DNA from: an uncultured Bacilli bacterium
Lineage (GTDB): Bacteria > Bacillota_I > Bacilli_A > RF39 > UBA660
DNA length: 15,616 nucleotides
Direction of reading: 5' to 3'
Assembly (NCBI GenBank): GCA_947591565.1
Contig: CANQDH010000010.1
Span: forward strand, 1 to 15,616
The translations under genes were made by a program, and so were the position numbers. Shown piece after piece: positions 6,877 to 15,079 of this stretch (positions within the stretch are counted from its first letter, which is position 1; each line of letters begins with the position of its first letter). The notes under the pieces are model-generated. The model made no database searches. It was not told the DNA's origin and saw only the letters and a program-made list of their open reading frames with translations.

Positions 6877-7419
6877 TTAAATGCTCATTAATTCATTTTC
6901 TTTTTGTTTAAGTTTGTCGTCTACGACTTTATTATATTTGTTGATAAGTTCTTGTACATCATCATTACCTGATTTAATTTCATCTTCGGTAAGTTCTAGT
7001 TTTTTAATATCATTATTTGCATCTTGTCTTATATTACGAAGCGCAATTTTACAATCTTCAGCAATCGTTTTTACTTGTTTAACATATTCTTTACGAGTAT
7101 CTTCTGTTAAAGCAGGAATGTTTAAAATAATTGTTTCCCCATTATTATTAGGAGTAAGTCCAATATTAGCGGCATAAATACCTTTTTCAATAGCACTCAA
7201 GCATGATTTATCAAAAGGTTTAATACATAACTGTCTTGCTTCTGGTATAGATATATTAGCAAGTTGCTTAAGTGGTGTATCTGTACCATAATATGATACC
7301 ATAACCCCATCTAATATGGTAGGATTAGCCCTACCCGCTCTTACATTTGCGAATCTTTTTTCCATATTTTCAATCGAAGAAAGCATTTTTTCTTCTACAC
7401 TATCTAAAATTTCTTTCAC
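6877..7419 (-). CDS. frr: Ribosome recycling factor
   Basis: RRF works with EF-G to split the post-termination ribosome complex. The protein is 180 residues with the family hallmark RFANVRAGRANPTILDGV near residue 22, then the central domain II and the C-terminal long helix (TEDTRKEYVKQVKTIAEDCKIALRNI and the DDVQELINKYNK region). The frame opens three codons further upstream with a GTG at 7428, but that codon has no SD. The GTG at 7419 has AGGTGAT at the right distance, and the resulting MKEILDSVEEKM aligns in length with other RRFs. It has its own promoter with a palindrome. Usually frr lies directly after pyrH downstream of rpsB-tsf; here it is upstream of rpsB, separated by a surface protein gene, and pyrH is not in the window. 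Confidence 0.96.
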   Translation of the reverse strand: MKEILDSVEEKMLSSIENMEKRFANVRAGRANPTILDGVMVSYYGTDTPLKQLANISIPEARQLCIKPFDKSCLSAIEKGIYAANIGLTPNNNGETIILNIPALTEDTRKEYVKQVKTIAEDCKIALRNIRQDANNDIKKLELTEDEIKSGNDDVQELINKYNKVVDDKLKQKENELMSI

Positions 7420-7436
7420 CTTTATCACCTATCTAT

Positions 7437-7465
7437 ATTTTATATAATTATTGATTTTTAGTCAA
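7437..7465 (-). promoter_or_regulatory. Promoter of frr
   Basis: On the minus strand TTGACT (7460-7465), 17 nt, then TAAAAT (7437-7442); each hexamer differs from consensus at one position. The start would be near 7430, placing the AGGTGAT ribosome binding site at the 5' end of the message and leaving a leader of only about 11 nt before the GTG at 7419. Confidence 0.75.
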
Positions 7466-7471
7466 TAATTA
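7445..7471. repeat. Perfect 10-bp palindrome across the frr promoter (candidate operator)
   Basis: TAATTATTGA (7445-7454) and TCAATAATTA (7462-7471) are exact inverted copies around a 7-bp centre. The repeat covers the -35 hexamer and most of the spacer of the frr promoter, the usual place for a repressor site. There is no T-run on either strand, so it is not a terminator. A 9-bp part of it, TTTTAGTCA (7456-7464), recurs in the same orientation at 7516-7524, 60 bp away. Confidence 0.6.
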
Positions 7472-7551
7472 AAAGAAATTTGTTAAGAAAATATTAAGTT
7501 TATAAATATTATAACTTTTAGTCATTTTCTATTAATGGCTCAATTATTTAC

Positions 7552-7596
7552 AAAACAAAAACATCTGATTTCAATCGGTGATGAATTCAGATGTTT
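7552..7596 (-). terminator. Rho-independent terminator after the ABC transporter gene
   Basis: AAACATCTGA (7559-7568) and TCAGATGTTT (7587-7596) form a perfect 10-bp stem. TTCA and TGAA (7570-7573, 7582-7585) extend it inward. On the minus strand the hairpin is followed by TTGTTTTG. It lies 88 nt after the ABC transporter stop; nothing else is evident in 7597-7683 except a short TTTGATATCAAA palindrome. Confidence 0.75.
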
Positions 7597-7683
7597 AACT
7601 AAATAATAGATACATTTGCTTATTTGATATCAAACATATTTATTTTATAAGTTTTCATTTATCCAATTAATTTTAATCCATGA

Positions 7684-10164
7684 TTATTTATTTAGGATGG
7701 CATCTACAGGTTTCATCTTAGAAATTCTCATAATTGGTAAAATACTAGATATAGTTGTAACCACAAATACTAAAAGATAAATAACAACAAATTGCCTAAT
7801 AGTAACTAAAAATGGTGTTGACATTATACTCACTTTGGTCATTATAAAATTATTAATAAAATTAGTTACAACCACTAATAGAATCGAAGCAATTGTACCA
7901 GCTATGAAAGATAAAATAATTCCTTCCCATATAAATATTTTTGAAACATCGGCACTACTAGCCCCCAAGGCTCTAAGGATTCCTATTTCTTTTTTACGAT
8001 AATTAATACTTGTAACAATAAAGTTTCCAATTAAAATAATTGTAAAAGCTAAGAAAACTAATCCTATAACAAAAGCAATTTTTTTCAATATTTTAAACAA
8101 TACTGCTTCATCTTCAAATTTCGAACTATAAGTCGTTTTGATTGCAAATTCAGAGTTTGAAAACTTCTTCATCACTTTTTTAAATTCGCTTTCTTTAGTC
8201 ATAGGATATAAAATACTTACTCTTTCAAAAGAATTTTGTTTATATTGATTTAATAAATCAGCTGAAAAATAATTATTATAATAACCATCTTGATCATCAT
8301 AAACACCAATAATAATTAAATCATTATATTCGTTATATAAATCAACCTTTTCACCATACATACCATAATAAATTTTTAAACTAGCCTTATTTCCAATAAC
8401 ATTTAATTCCCTAACATAATTTTCAAAAAATTTTCTTTCTAAAGTGTTATCATCTTCATAAGGATTTCGGTTTCGATATTCGTAATAAGCTTCATAATAT
8501 TCTGTACTATCAGATATTTGATTAATATTTAAAATAACTTCATTTTCTTTTAAAGAATCGGTTTCTTTCCATTCATGTCCATCAAAGTATTCTATTTTCT
8601 TATTTAAAACTTTTTGTTCAGTATATATATATTCACTATAAGGTTTAACATTTTCAATGGAAAAATCTGCTACATAATGAAATTTTAAAACTTCATTATC
8701 ATCTGTTTCAATACTATCAAAAAAGTCTTTTGATACATATATTTTATTAGCTATATTATTTTTATTATAACTTACTTCATCATAATTAATAATACCAACG
8801 ATTTTAACTTTTCCAAGGTCTCCAAAATAATATGTATAATCAGTGTTTATTATTTCATCATATGTTTTGGGTTCAAAAAGATTAGATTTTTTAAATTCAT
8901 TTTCTGTAACTGTTTCATGAACTTCAATACCATTTTCAAGGATTTTGTCAGCAATATTGTTAGATATGATTATTTCGTTTCCTTGTGGCATACTTTTGCC
9001 TGTGATATTTTCCTTTAATAGTTGTTTTACATCATTAATAACAACTAACTCAGCATAATCATCACTTGAATAACTATTTACTTCATAATTAAGATGTAAA
9101 ATACGACTTGGCAAACTATCACTATAGGGCATACCATAAAATCTATAAACTTCAAAACCTTCACCATTTATGTCTTTTATTTTTTCCATAGCTTCATCAT
9201 CTATAGTTAATAACAATTTAGGCATATAATCATCATTAGATATATGATAATTTTCAATTTGAACAAACTCTTCATTTTCTTTAGCTAATTTTTTAGCTTG
9301 TTCTCTATCAGCACTATAATCTGATAAAGTATCTGTACAACTTAAAAATCCTAAAGTTATAATGGTAAGAAAAATAGTGAAAAATAATTTTATTTTTTTA
9401 TGTCTTAAACTACCTATTCCAAGTTTAAATCCTCTTTTTAAAGGAAGATGTGATTTAAATATTTTATAGGTATTTTTGCTTTCTTTATAGGTTACTTCTT
9501 TTGTATCTTTGATGACTTTACCATCTTTTATTTCAATAATTCTATCTCCATATTTGTTTGCGAATTCTTCATCATGTGAAACAATGATAACCAATTTTTC
9601 TTTGGATATTTCTTTTAAAAGGTTCATAACCTCTTTTCCTGTTTCACTATCTAAATTACCAGTTGGTTCATCAGCCAAAATAATTTTAGGATTTTTTATT
9701 AATGCTCTAGCAATAGCTACTCTTTGTTTTTGACCACCTGATAATTCGTTTATTTTACGGAATTTTAAGTTTTTAAGATCTAGTTTTTCAAGCAATTCAT
9801 CTATTTTGGCATCATCGACACTTTGATGTTGTAATTCGAGGGCTAAAGAAATATTTTCATAAACATCATAATCTTCTAAAATATTAAATTCTTGAAAAAT
9901 AAATCCAATATAAGTATTTCGGTAAGAATCAAAGTCGGCCTGAGTAAAATCTTTACTACTTTTACCGAGAATAATCATTTCTCCTTCATCGTATTTATCA
10001 AGACCACCTAAAATATTAAGTAATGTTGATTTACCTGAACCACTTTTACCTAATATAAAAGTCATACCACTACTTTCAAATTGTAATGATACATTATCTA
10101 AAGCTTTTGTTTTTCGGCCTTTTTTTGATTTATAATTCTTGACAATGTTTTTTAATTCTATCAT
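7684..10164 (-). CDS. ABC transporter, fused ATP-binding and FtsX-type permease protein
   Basis: The 826-residue chain joins an ATPase of the MacB/LolD type to an FtsX-like permease. Walker A GKSGSGKST is near residue 39, Q-loop IFQEFNIL near 91, signature LSGGQKQR near 141, Walker B ILADEPTGNLD near 162 and switch His in VSHD near 197. After a linker comes the first TM helix (about 258-278), a long extracytoplasmic domain of roughly 410 residues rich in Tyr, Asp and Asn, and three C-terminal TM helices (about 695-720, 748-772, 785-808). The motif YRKKEIGILRALGAS between helices two and three is the FtsX signature. Such mechanotransmission-type transporters act in peptide or antibiotic efflux or envelope control rather than uptake; the substrate is unknown. 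I prefer the ATG at 10164 over 10170, since AAAGGAG is then 9 nt away rather than 3. It stands alone between its own promoter and terminator. Confidence 0.92.
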   Translation of the reverse strand: MIELKNIVKNYKSKKGRKTKALDNVSLQFESSGMTFILGKSGSGKSTLLNILGGLDKYDEGEMIILGKSSKDFTQADFDSYRNTYIGFIFQEFNILEDYDVYENISLALELQHQSVDDAKIDELLEKLDLKNLKFRKINELSGGQKQRVAIARALIKNPKIILADEPTGNLDSETGKEVMNLLKEISKEKLVIIVSHDEEFANKYGDRIIEIKDGKVIKDTKEVTYKESKNTYKIFKSHLPLKRGFKLGIGSLRHKKIKLFFTIFLTIITLGFLSCTDTLSDYSADREQAKKLAKENEEFVQIENYHISNDDYMPKLLLTIDDEAMEKIKDINGEGFEVYRFYGMPYSDSLPSRILHLNYEVNSYSSDDYAELVVINDVKQLLKENITGKSMPQGNEIIISNNIADKILENGIEVHETVTENEFKKSNLFEPKTYDEIINTDYTYYFGDLGKVKIVGIINYDEVSYNKNNIANKIYVSKDFFDSIETDDNEVLKFHYVADFSIENVKPYSEYIYTEQKVLNKKIEYFDGHEWKETDSLKENEVILNINQISDSTEYYEAYYEYRNRNPYEDDNTLERKFFENYVRELNVIGNKASLKIYYGMYGEKVDLYNEYNDLIIIGVYDDQDGYYNNYFSADLLNQYKQNSFERVSILYPMTKESEFKKVMKKFSNSEFAIKTTYSSKFEDEAVLFKILKKIAFVIGLVFLAFTIILIGNFIVTSINYRKKEIGILRALGASSADVSKIFIWEGIILSFIAGTIASILLVVVTNFINNFIMTKVSIMSTPFLVTIRQFVVIYLLVFVVTTISSILPIMRISKMKPVDAILNK

Positions 10165-10185
10165 AAACATTAACTCCTTTGCTAA

Positions 10186-10214
10186 AGTATATCATATAAA
10201 AAAAATTTCTACAA
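10186..10214 (-). promoter_or_regulatory. Promoter of the ABC transporter gene
   Basis: On the minus strand TTGTAG (10209-10214), 17 nt, then TATACT (10186-10191) preceded by TGA, giving an extended -10 element. An eight-T run lies in the spacer. The start would be near 10179, leaving about 15 nt of leader that holds the AAAGGAG ribosome binding site. The dnaJ terminator is upstream, so this gene is probably independent of the chaperone operon. Confidence 0.65.
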
Positions 10215-10265
10215 TAAGCCTTATAACTTTATATAATAATTATAGGATTTTCTTAACAATATACG

Positions 10266-10292
10266 AAAAAAGAATATTTTTTATAAATATTC
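10266..10292 (-). terminator. Terminator overlapping the dnaJ stop codon
   Basis: GAATATTT (10272-10279) and AAATATTC (10285-10292) form a perfect 8-bp stem with a 5-base loop, followed on the minus strand by six Ts (10266-10271). The dnaJ TAA (10281-10283) lies in the loop and the last dnaJ codons form the 5' arm. It ends the grpE-dnaK-pepF-dnaJ unit. Confidence 0.8.
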
Positions 10293-11378
10293 CCTTATTT
10301 TTTTAAATTCACTACCTGATTCTAAATCAGTTTTCGAAAGTTCTTCAAATAATTTCTTTTGATCTCTTGATAACTTTTTAGGGATAACAATTTTTAATAC
10401 TACATACATATCACCCTTACGGCCTGTATTAACATCTTCGACGCCCTTACCTTTTAAACGTTGTTTGTCATTTGTTTCAGAGCCTTCTGGAATTGTTAAA
10501 GTTACGGTTCCATAAATGGTTGGAATATCCTTTTTACATCCTAAAATAGCCTCAGTTACAGTAATTGGTAAAGTTAAATATATATCATTATCATCTCTTT
10601 CAAAAAGAGGATGATTTTTGACATTAAATTCTAAATAAACATCACCATTTGGTCCGCCATTAACACCGGCTTCACCTTTACCAGATAATCTTAACTGATT
10701 GCCAGTATTAACACCGGCTGGGATTTTTACTTCAAGATCTTTATTGACCTTGATTTTTCCAGTACCACGGCACTTTTTACACGTCTCTTTAAATGATCTA
10801 CCATTTCCATGACAAGTTGGACATGTCGTTTTAGTCATAAAGGCACCAAATAAAGTACGTTGTTCGGCTGTTACACTACCACTACCATGACAAGTTGGAC
10901 ACACACTTTCATCGTATCCTCCCTTACCATTACATTCAGGGCAATTTTCACTAGTATTTATATTAATAGTTTTTTTACAGCCAAAGACAGCTTCCTCAAA
11001 AGTTAAATTAATTCTTAAGATGGAATCATTACCCTTACGAGCCCTATTTGATGATCCCCTTCCTCCAAAGAAAGAACTTCCACCAAATAAATCTCCAAAA
11101 ATATCTGAAAAATCAAACCCAGAAAAGTCAAAACCTCCTGCACCACCTGTGGCACCTTGAAAAGCAGCATGACCATACTGATCGTATTGTGCTCTTTTCG
11201 TAGGATCAGATAAAACAGAATATGCTTCTTGAGCTTCTTTAAATTTTTCAGGAGCATCAGGCGACTTATTAATATCTGGATGATACTTCTTAGCCATTTG
11301 CCTAAAGGCTGCTTTTATTTCATCATCACTAGCATTTTTACTAACGCCTAAAACCTCATAATAATCTCTTTTCTCCAT
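10281..11378 (-). CDS. dnaJ: Chaperone DnaJ (Hsp40)
   Basis: DnaJ delivers unfolded clients to DnaK and stimulates its ATPase. The protein has 365 residues, near the usual 370-385. The order of domains is classical: J domain (residues 5-70) with the catalytic HPD at 33-35, a Gly/Phe-rich region (about 75-110, GGFDFSGFDFSDIFG), and a zinc-finger domain with four CxxCxGxG repeats (CPECNGKG, CPTCHGSG, CPTCHGNG, CKKCRGTG). Two beta-sandwich C-terminal domains follow, with a short dimerisation end. The ATG at 11378 has AGGTGAT upstream. It begins 13 nt after the pepF stop and is the last gene of the heat-shock operon. No separate promoter is visible. Identification is secure. Confidence 0.97.
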   Translation of the reverse strand: MEKRDYYEVLGVSKNASDDEIKAAFRQMAKKYHPDINKSPDAPEKFKEAQEAYSVLSDPTKRAQYDQYGHAAFQGATGGAGGFDFSGFDFSDIFGDLFGGSSFFGGRGSSNRARKGNDSILRINLTFEEAVFGCKKTININTSENCPECNGKGGYDESVCPTCHGSGSVTAEQRTLFGAFMTKTTCPTCHGNGRSFKETCKKCRGTGKIKVNKDLEVKIPAGVNTGNQLRLSGKGEAGVNGGPNGDVYLEFNVKNHPLFERDDNDIYLTLPITVTEAILGCKKDIPTIYGTVTLTIPEGSETNDKQRLKGKGVEDVNTGRKGDMYVVLKIVIPKKLSRDQKKLFEELSKTDLESGSEFKKIREYL

Positions 11379-11391
11379 ACAGCATCACCTC

Positions 11392-13185
11392 TTAACTATT
11401 ATAAGTTTCTTTGAACTCCTTTAGTATATCATCAAACATCTTTATAGCTGATACAATGACATCAGGACTTGTCATATCAACACCCGCTACTTTCAACTCT
11501 TCAAGTGGTTCCATAGAGCCCCCTAATGTTAAAAAGCGCAAATACTTTTCCGTAGCCTGTGGTACTTTAGCTAAAATATTATTAACGATATAGCAAGCAG
11601 CTGAAAGACCAGTTGCATATTTATAAACATAGAAATTGTAATAAAAATGTGGTATTCTTTCCCATTCATATCTAATTTCATCATCGACAACAACACTTGT
11701 TCCAAAATATTTTTTATTCAAAGCATAATATATATCACATAAATTTTTAGCCGTTAATATTTCACCTTTTTCATGTCTATCATATATATCTTTTTCAAAT
11801 TCAGCAAACATTGTTTGACGATAAATAGTAGCCTTAAATAAATCAAGTAAATTGTTTAAAATAATTAGTTTTTGGGATTTATCACTTGTTTTCTTTAACA
11901 TACTTTTAGCAAGTAATAATTCATTTACCGTCGATGCAACTTCGGCTACAAAAATTTTATAACTACTATTTTGATATGATTGATTTTTTCGTGAATAAAA
12001 ACTATGCATTGAATGACCTAATTCATGAGCAAGAGTTGAAACATCATTAAGTGTTCCTTCAAAATTTAGAAGAACATAAGGATAAGTATCGTAGCACCCT
12101 CCAGAATAAGCGCCACCTCTTTTACCTTTATTGTTATATATATCGATCCACTTTTGACTAAAGGCTTGCTTTAAATCATTTATATATTCATCTCCAAAAA
12201 CACTTAAGGCATCCATAACTAATTCTTTAGCCTCTTCAAAAGTATATTCTTTAGGTTTTTCATTAACAATTGATACATAAGTATCATAAAGATGCATTTC
12301 AGAAAGACCTAAAGCTTGTTTTTTAAAATCGTAATACTTAAATAATGAAGATAAATTATCTGAAACTGTTTTAATTAAATTATTGTATACTTCTAGACTG
12401 ATATTATCAGCAAATAAAGACGCTTCCATAGCACTATGATACCCTCTTATCTTAGCGATACTTGTATTTGCTTCAATATCACCTGTTAATGTGGAAGTTA
12501 TTGTATTTTCAAAATTTTTATATGTCTTATAAAGCGTTTCAAAAGCATCTTTTCTAACTCTTCGGTCATTTGATTTAATATACTTACTATAATTACTATC
12601 TGTAAGTTCTATTTTTTCACCATTTTCATCAACAATATCACCATGGACTAAATCAGTATCTGTTAAGGCTTCATAAGTTTTACTTGAACTACATAAACTT
12701 TTACTTAAACTAGAAAGAAGTTTTTCTTCTCTTTCAGATAAAGTATGCGTTTTATATCTAAATATTTCTTTTAATTCTATATCATAATCTTTTAATTTAG
12801 GATTTTCTTTATAAAAGGCTTCTATTTCACTAAAATTATGTTTTAATAAAGTAGGCTCTTTAAAAGAATCTATTTCTTCAAATTTTTGGTATAAATTTTC
12901 TACTTTACCATTCATATCTTGGTAAAGACTATTGGATGTATCAGAATCAAAATGCGAATGTGCATATGTATAAGCCTTTTCTAAATTTCTTGCAACATTA
13001 TTTTCAAGTTCTAAAAATTCATATAAAGTATTGGCACTTTCCATCATATGGTCATTATATTTTTTTAATTCATTCATGGATTGTTCTATCTTTTTTATGT
13101 CATCTTCAAAAGCTGATACATCTTTATATATAACACTTAAATCCCACTTATATTCATTACTTATTTCTTCCCTTAATTTTTGCAT
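11392..13185 (-). CDS. pepF: Oligoendopeptidase F (M3B metallopeptidase)
   Basis: PepF is a cytoplasmic zinc peptidase that cuts short peptides, so it can recycle peptides released by ATP-dependent proteases. The 597-residue length is typical. The N-terminal helical PepF_N part spans roughly 1-200 and the catalytic domain follows. The zinc site is H387-E-x-x-H391 in AHELGHSMHSFYS, with E415 in FVAEVASTVNE as the probable third ligand. The late PHFYYNFYVYKYATG segment is also characteristic of the family. The ATG at 13185 has AATAGGAG upstream; this SD can pair into a small hairpin (13190-13206). The gene sits between dnaK and dnaJ with 47-nt and 13-nt gaps and no promoter of its own, so it should be expressed with the chaperones. 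That position is unusual. All key residues look intact. Confidence 0.95.
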   Translation of the reverse strand: MQKLREEISNEYKWDLSVIYKDVSAFEDDIKKIEQSMNELKKYNDHMMESANTLYEFLELENNVARNLEKAYTYAHSHFDSDTSNSLYQDMNGKVENLYQKFEEIDSFKEPTLLKHNFSEIEAFYKENPKLKDYDIELKEIFRYKTHTLSEREEKLLSSLSKSLCSSSKTYEALTDTDLVHGDIVDENGEKIELTDSNYSKYIKSNDRRVRKDAFETLYKTYKNFENTITSTLTGDIEANTSIAKIRGYHSAMEASLFADNISLEVYNNLIKTVSDNLSSLFKYYDFKKQALGLSEMHLYDTYVSIVNEKPKEYTFEEAKELVMDALSVFGDEYINDLKQAFSQKWIDIYNNKGKRGGAYSGGCYDTYPYVLLNFEGTLNDVSTLAHELGHSMHSFYSRKNQSYQNSSYKIFVAEVASTVNELLLAKSMLKKTSDKSQKLIILNNLLDLFKATIYRQTMFAEFEKDIYDRHEKGEILTAKNLCDIYYALNKKYFGTSVVVDDEIRYEWERIPHFYYNFYVYKYATGLSAACYIVNNILAKVPQATEKYLRFLTLGGSMEPLEELKVAGVDMTSPDVIVSAIKMFDDILKEFKETYNS

Positions 13186-13189
13186 TTTT

Positions 13190-13228
13190 TCTCCTATTAA
13201 TAGAGAAGTTCTAGGTTAACTAGAACTC
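13190..13228 (-). promoter_or_regulatory. Tandem hairpins between dnaK and pepF, second one covering the pepF SD
   Basis: Read on the minus strand, the first hairpin pairs AGTTCTAG with CTAGAACT (13220-13227 and 13207-13214, loop of five), with a possible extra G-U pair. It has no T-run after it, so it is not a plain terminator. The second pairs TCTCT with GGAGA (13202-13206 and 13190-13194, one G-U pair, loop of seven) and encloses the pepF ribosome binding site. Possible roles are transcript stabilisation, processing or control of pepF translation. Confidence 0.5.
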
Positions 13229-13232
13229 CATT

Positions 13233-15062
13233 TTATTTTTCTTCATATTCAGCATCTTTGATATTATCATCTTTTTTATCATCAGAAGATGTATTATCAC
13301 TATTTTCATTTGCTTGATTATTTTTAGCTGCTTCTTCATAAACTTTGGTTGCAAAAGCCATAGCTGTTTCATTAAGTTTATCTTTTTTAGCTTTAATATC
13401 AGATAAATCATCTTTTTCTAAAGCTTCTTTCAATTCTTTGATTTGCTCTTCAGCTTTTTCTTTATCTTTAGCATCAATCTTATCTCCTAAGTCTTTGATA
13501 GCTTTTTCTGTTGCAAAGATAACTTGTTCACCTTCATTTTTAGCATCCGCTAAATCTTTTCTTTTTTCATCGGCTTCTTTGTTAGCCTCAGCCTCTTTAA
13601 CCATCTTGTCAATTTCTTCATCACTAAGGTTAGTTGAAGCTGTAATCGTGATAGATTGTTCCTTATTTGTTCCTAAATCTTTAGCCTTAACGTTAACAAT
13701 CCCATTAGCGTCGATATCAAATGAAACTTCAATTTGTGGAACACCTCTTGGAGCTGGTGGAATATTTGTAAGTTGAAATCTTCCAAGAGTTTTATTATCA
13801 GCGGCCATTGGTCTTTCACCTTGTAAGATATGAATATCTACAGCTGGCTGATTATCAGCTGCCGTTGAAAAGACTTGTGATTTACTTGTTGGAATAGTTG
13901 TATTTCTTGGAATTAAGACTGTACATACGCCACCAAGTGTTTCAATACCAAGTGAAAGTGGTGTAACATCAAGAAGAACGATATCATTAACTTCACCTGT
14001 TAAAACGGCTCCTTGGATAGCAGCACCCATAGCAACTACTTCATCAGGGTTTACACCTTTTGATGGTTCTTTACCAAGTTCTTTCTTAATTAATTCTTGA
14101 ACCATAGGAATACGTGTTGATCCACCTACTAATAATATTTTATCAATATCACTAGCCTTTAAATTAGCCTCTTTTAAAGCATCTCTAACTGGTGTAAGTG
14201 TTGATTCAACTAAATCCCTAATTAAATCTTCAAATTTAGCCCTTGATAATGTCATATTTAAGTGAACTGGTCCATCACTATTTTGTGATAAGAATGGTAA
14301 AGAAATTTCGGTTGAAGCCATACCACTTAAATCCTTTTTAGCCTTTTCAGATGCTTCTTTTAATCTTTGCATAGCCATTTTATCTTTGGTTAAATCAATA
14401 CCATTTTCTTTTTTAAATTCACTAACTAAATAGTCCATAATACGATTATCAAAATCGTCTCCACCTAATCTATTGTTACCACTAGTAGCAAGAACCTCAA
14501 ATACACCTCCACCTATATCAAGGATAGAAACATCGAAAGTACCTCCACCTAAATCGTATACAAGAACTTTTTCATCTTTATCTTGTTTATCTAATCCATA
14601 AGCAAGAGCTGCAGCTGTTGGTTCGTTGATAATTCTTTTAACATCAAGTCCCGCAATTTTACCAGCATCTTTGGTAGCCTGTCTTTGTGAATCGTTAAAG
14701 TAAGCAGGAACAGTAATAACAGCTTCTGTTACTTTTTCGCCTAGGTAATCCTCAGCGGTTTTCTTTAAATCAGAAAGAATCATTGCACTTATTTCTTGAG
14801 GTGTATAATCCTTATTTGTTGCATCAATATGTCTTTTTTTATCTGTTCCCATATCTCTTTTAATAGAAACAACAGTATCTTTATTAGTCATAGCTTGATT
14901 TTTAGCCTTTTGACCAACAATAATACTATCACCTTTAAAAGCGACAACTGATGGAGTTGTTCTTAAGCCTTCAGCATTTGCAATAACAACTGCTTCTCCA
15001 CCTTCATAATGACTTACACAACTATTAGTTGTACCTAAATCTATACCTATAACTTTACTCAT
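13233..15062 (-). CDS. dnaK: Molecular chaperone DnaK (Hsp70)
   Basis: DnaK binds exposed hydrophobic peptides in an ATP-controlled cycle with DnaJ and GrpE. The 609 residues are standard for Bacillota. The ATPase domain shows phosphate loop 1 IGIDLGTTNSC (residues 5-15), VITVPAYFNDSQRQATKDAG (about 115-135), NEPTAAALAYG, the phosphate 2 loop VYDLGGGTFDVS and the adenosine motif ILLVGGSTRIP. The linker VLLDVTPLSLG leads to the substrate-binding beta domain (ILQGERPMAADNKTLGRF) and the helical lid. The tail is Asn/Asp/Glu-rich and ends in DAEYEEK. It lacks the extra segment of the ATPase domain that lengthens proteobacterial DnaK. The ATG at 15062 has AAAGGTGAT upstream, 17 nt after grpE. Identification is secure. 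Confidence 0.98.
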   Translation of the reverse strand: MSKVIGIDLGTTNSCVSHYEGGEAVVIANAEGLRTTPSVVAFKGDSIIVGQKAKNQAMTNKDTVVSIKRDMGTDKKRHIDATNKDYTPQEISAMILSDLKKTAEDYLGEKVTEAVITVPAYFNDSQRQATKDAGKIAGLDVKRIINEPTAAALAYGLDKQDKDEKVLVYDLGGGTFDVSILDIGGGVFEVLATSGNNRLGGDDFDNRIMDYLVSEFKKENGIDLTKDKMAMQRLKEASEKAKKDLSGMASTEISLPFLSQNSDGPVHLNMTLSRAKFEDLIRDLVESTLTPVRDALKEANLKASDIDKILLVGGSTRIPMVQELIKKELGKEPSKGVNPDEVVAMGAAIQGAVLTGEVNDIVLLDVTPLSLGIETLGGVCTVLIPRNTTIPTSKSQVFSTAADNQPAVDIHILQGERPMAADNKTLGRFQLTNIPPAPRGVPQIEVSFDIDANGIVNVKAKDLGTNKEQSITITASTNLSDEEIDKMVKEAEANKEADEKRKDLADAKNEGEQVIFATEKAIKDLGDKIDAKDKEKAEEQIKELKEALEKDDLSDIKAKKDKLNETAMAFATKVYEEAAKNNQANENSDNTSSDDKKDDNIKDAEYEEK

Positions 15063-15079
15063 ATATAATCACCTTTCCT

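Noticed and set aside
9310..9360. Lipobox-like LGFLSC in the first TM helix region of the ABC transporter.
   Set aside because: It is internal, about 280 residues from the N-terminus, within a permease helix, so it is not a lipoprotein signal.
13345..13776. A 143-codon open frame on the plus strand opposite dnaK.
   Set aside because: It is a Ser/Leu/Ala-rich antisense shadow of the dnaK lid region, with no ribosome binding site and no recognisable domain.
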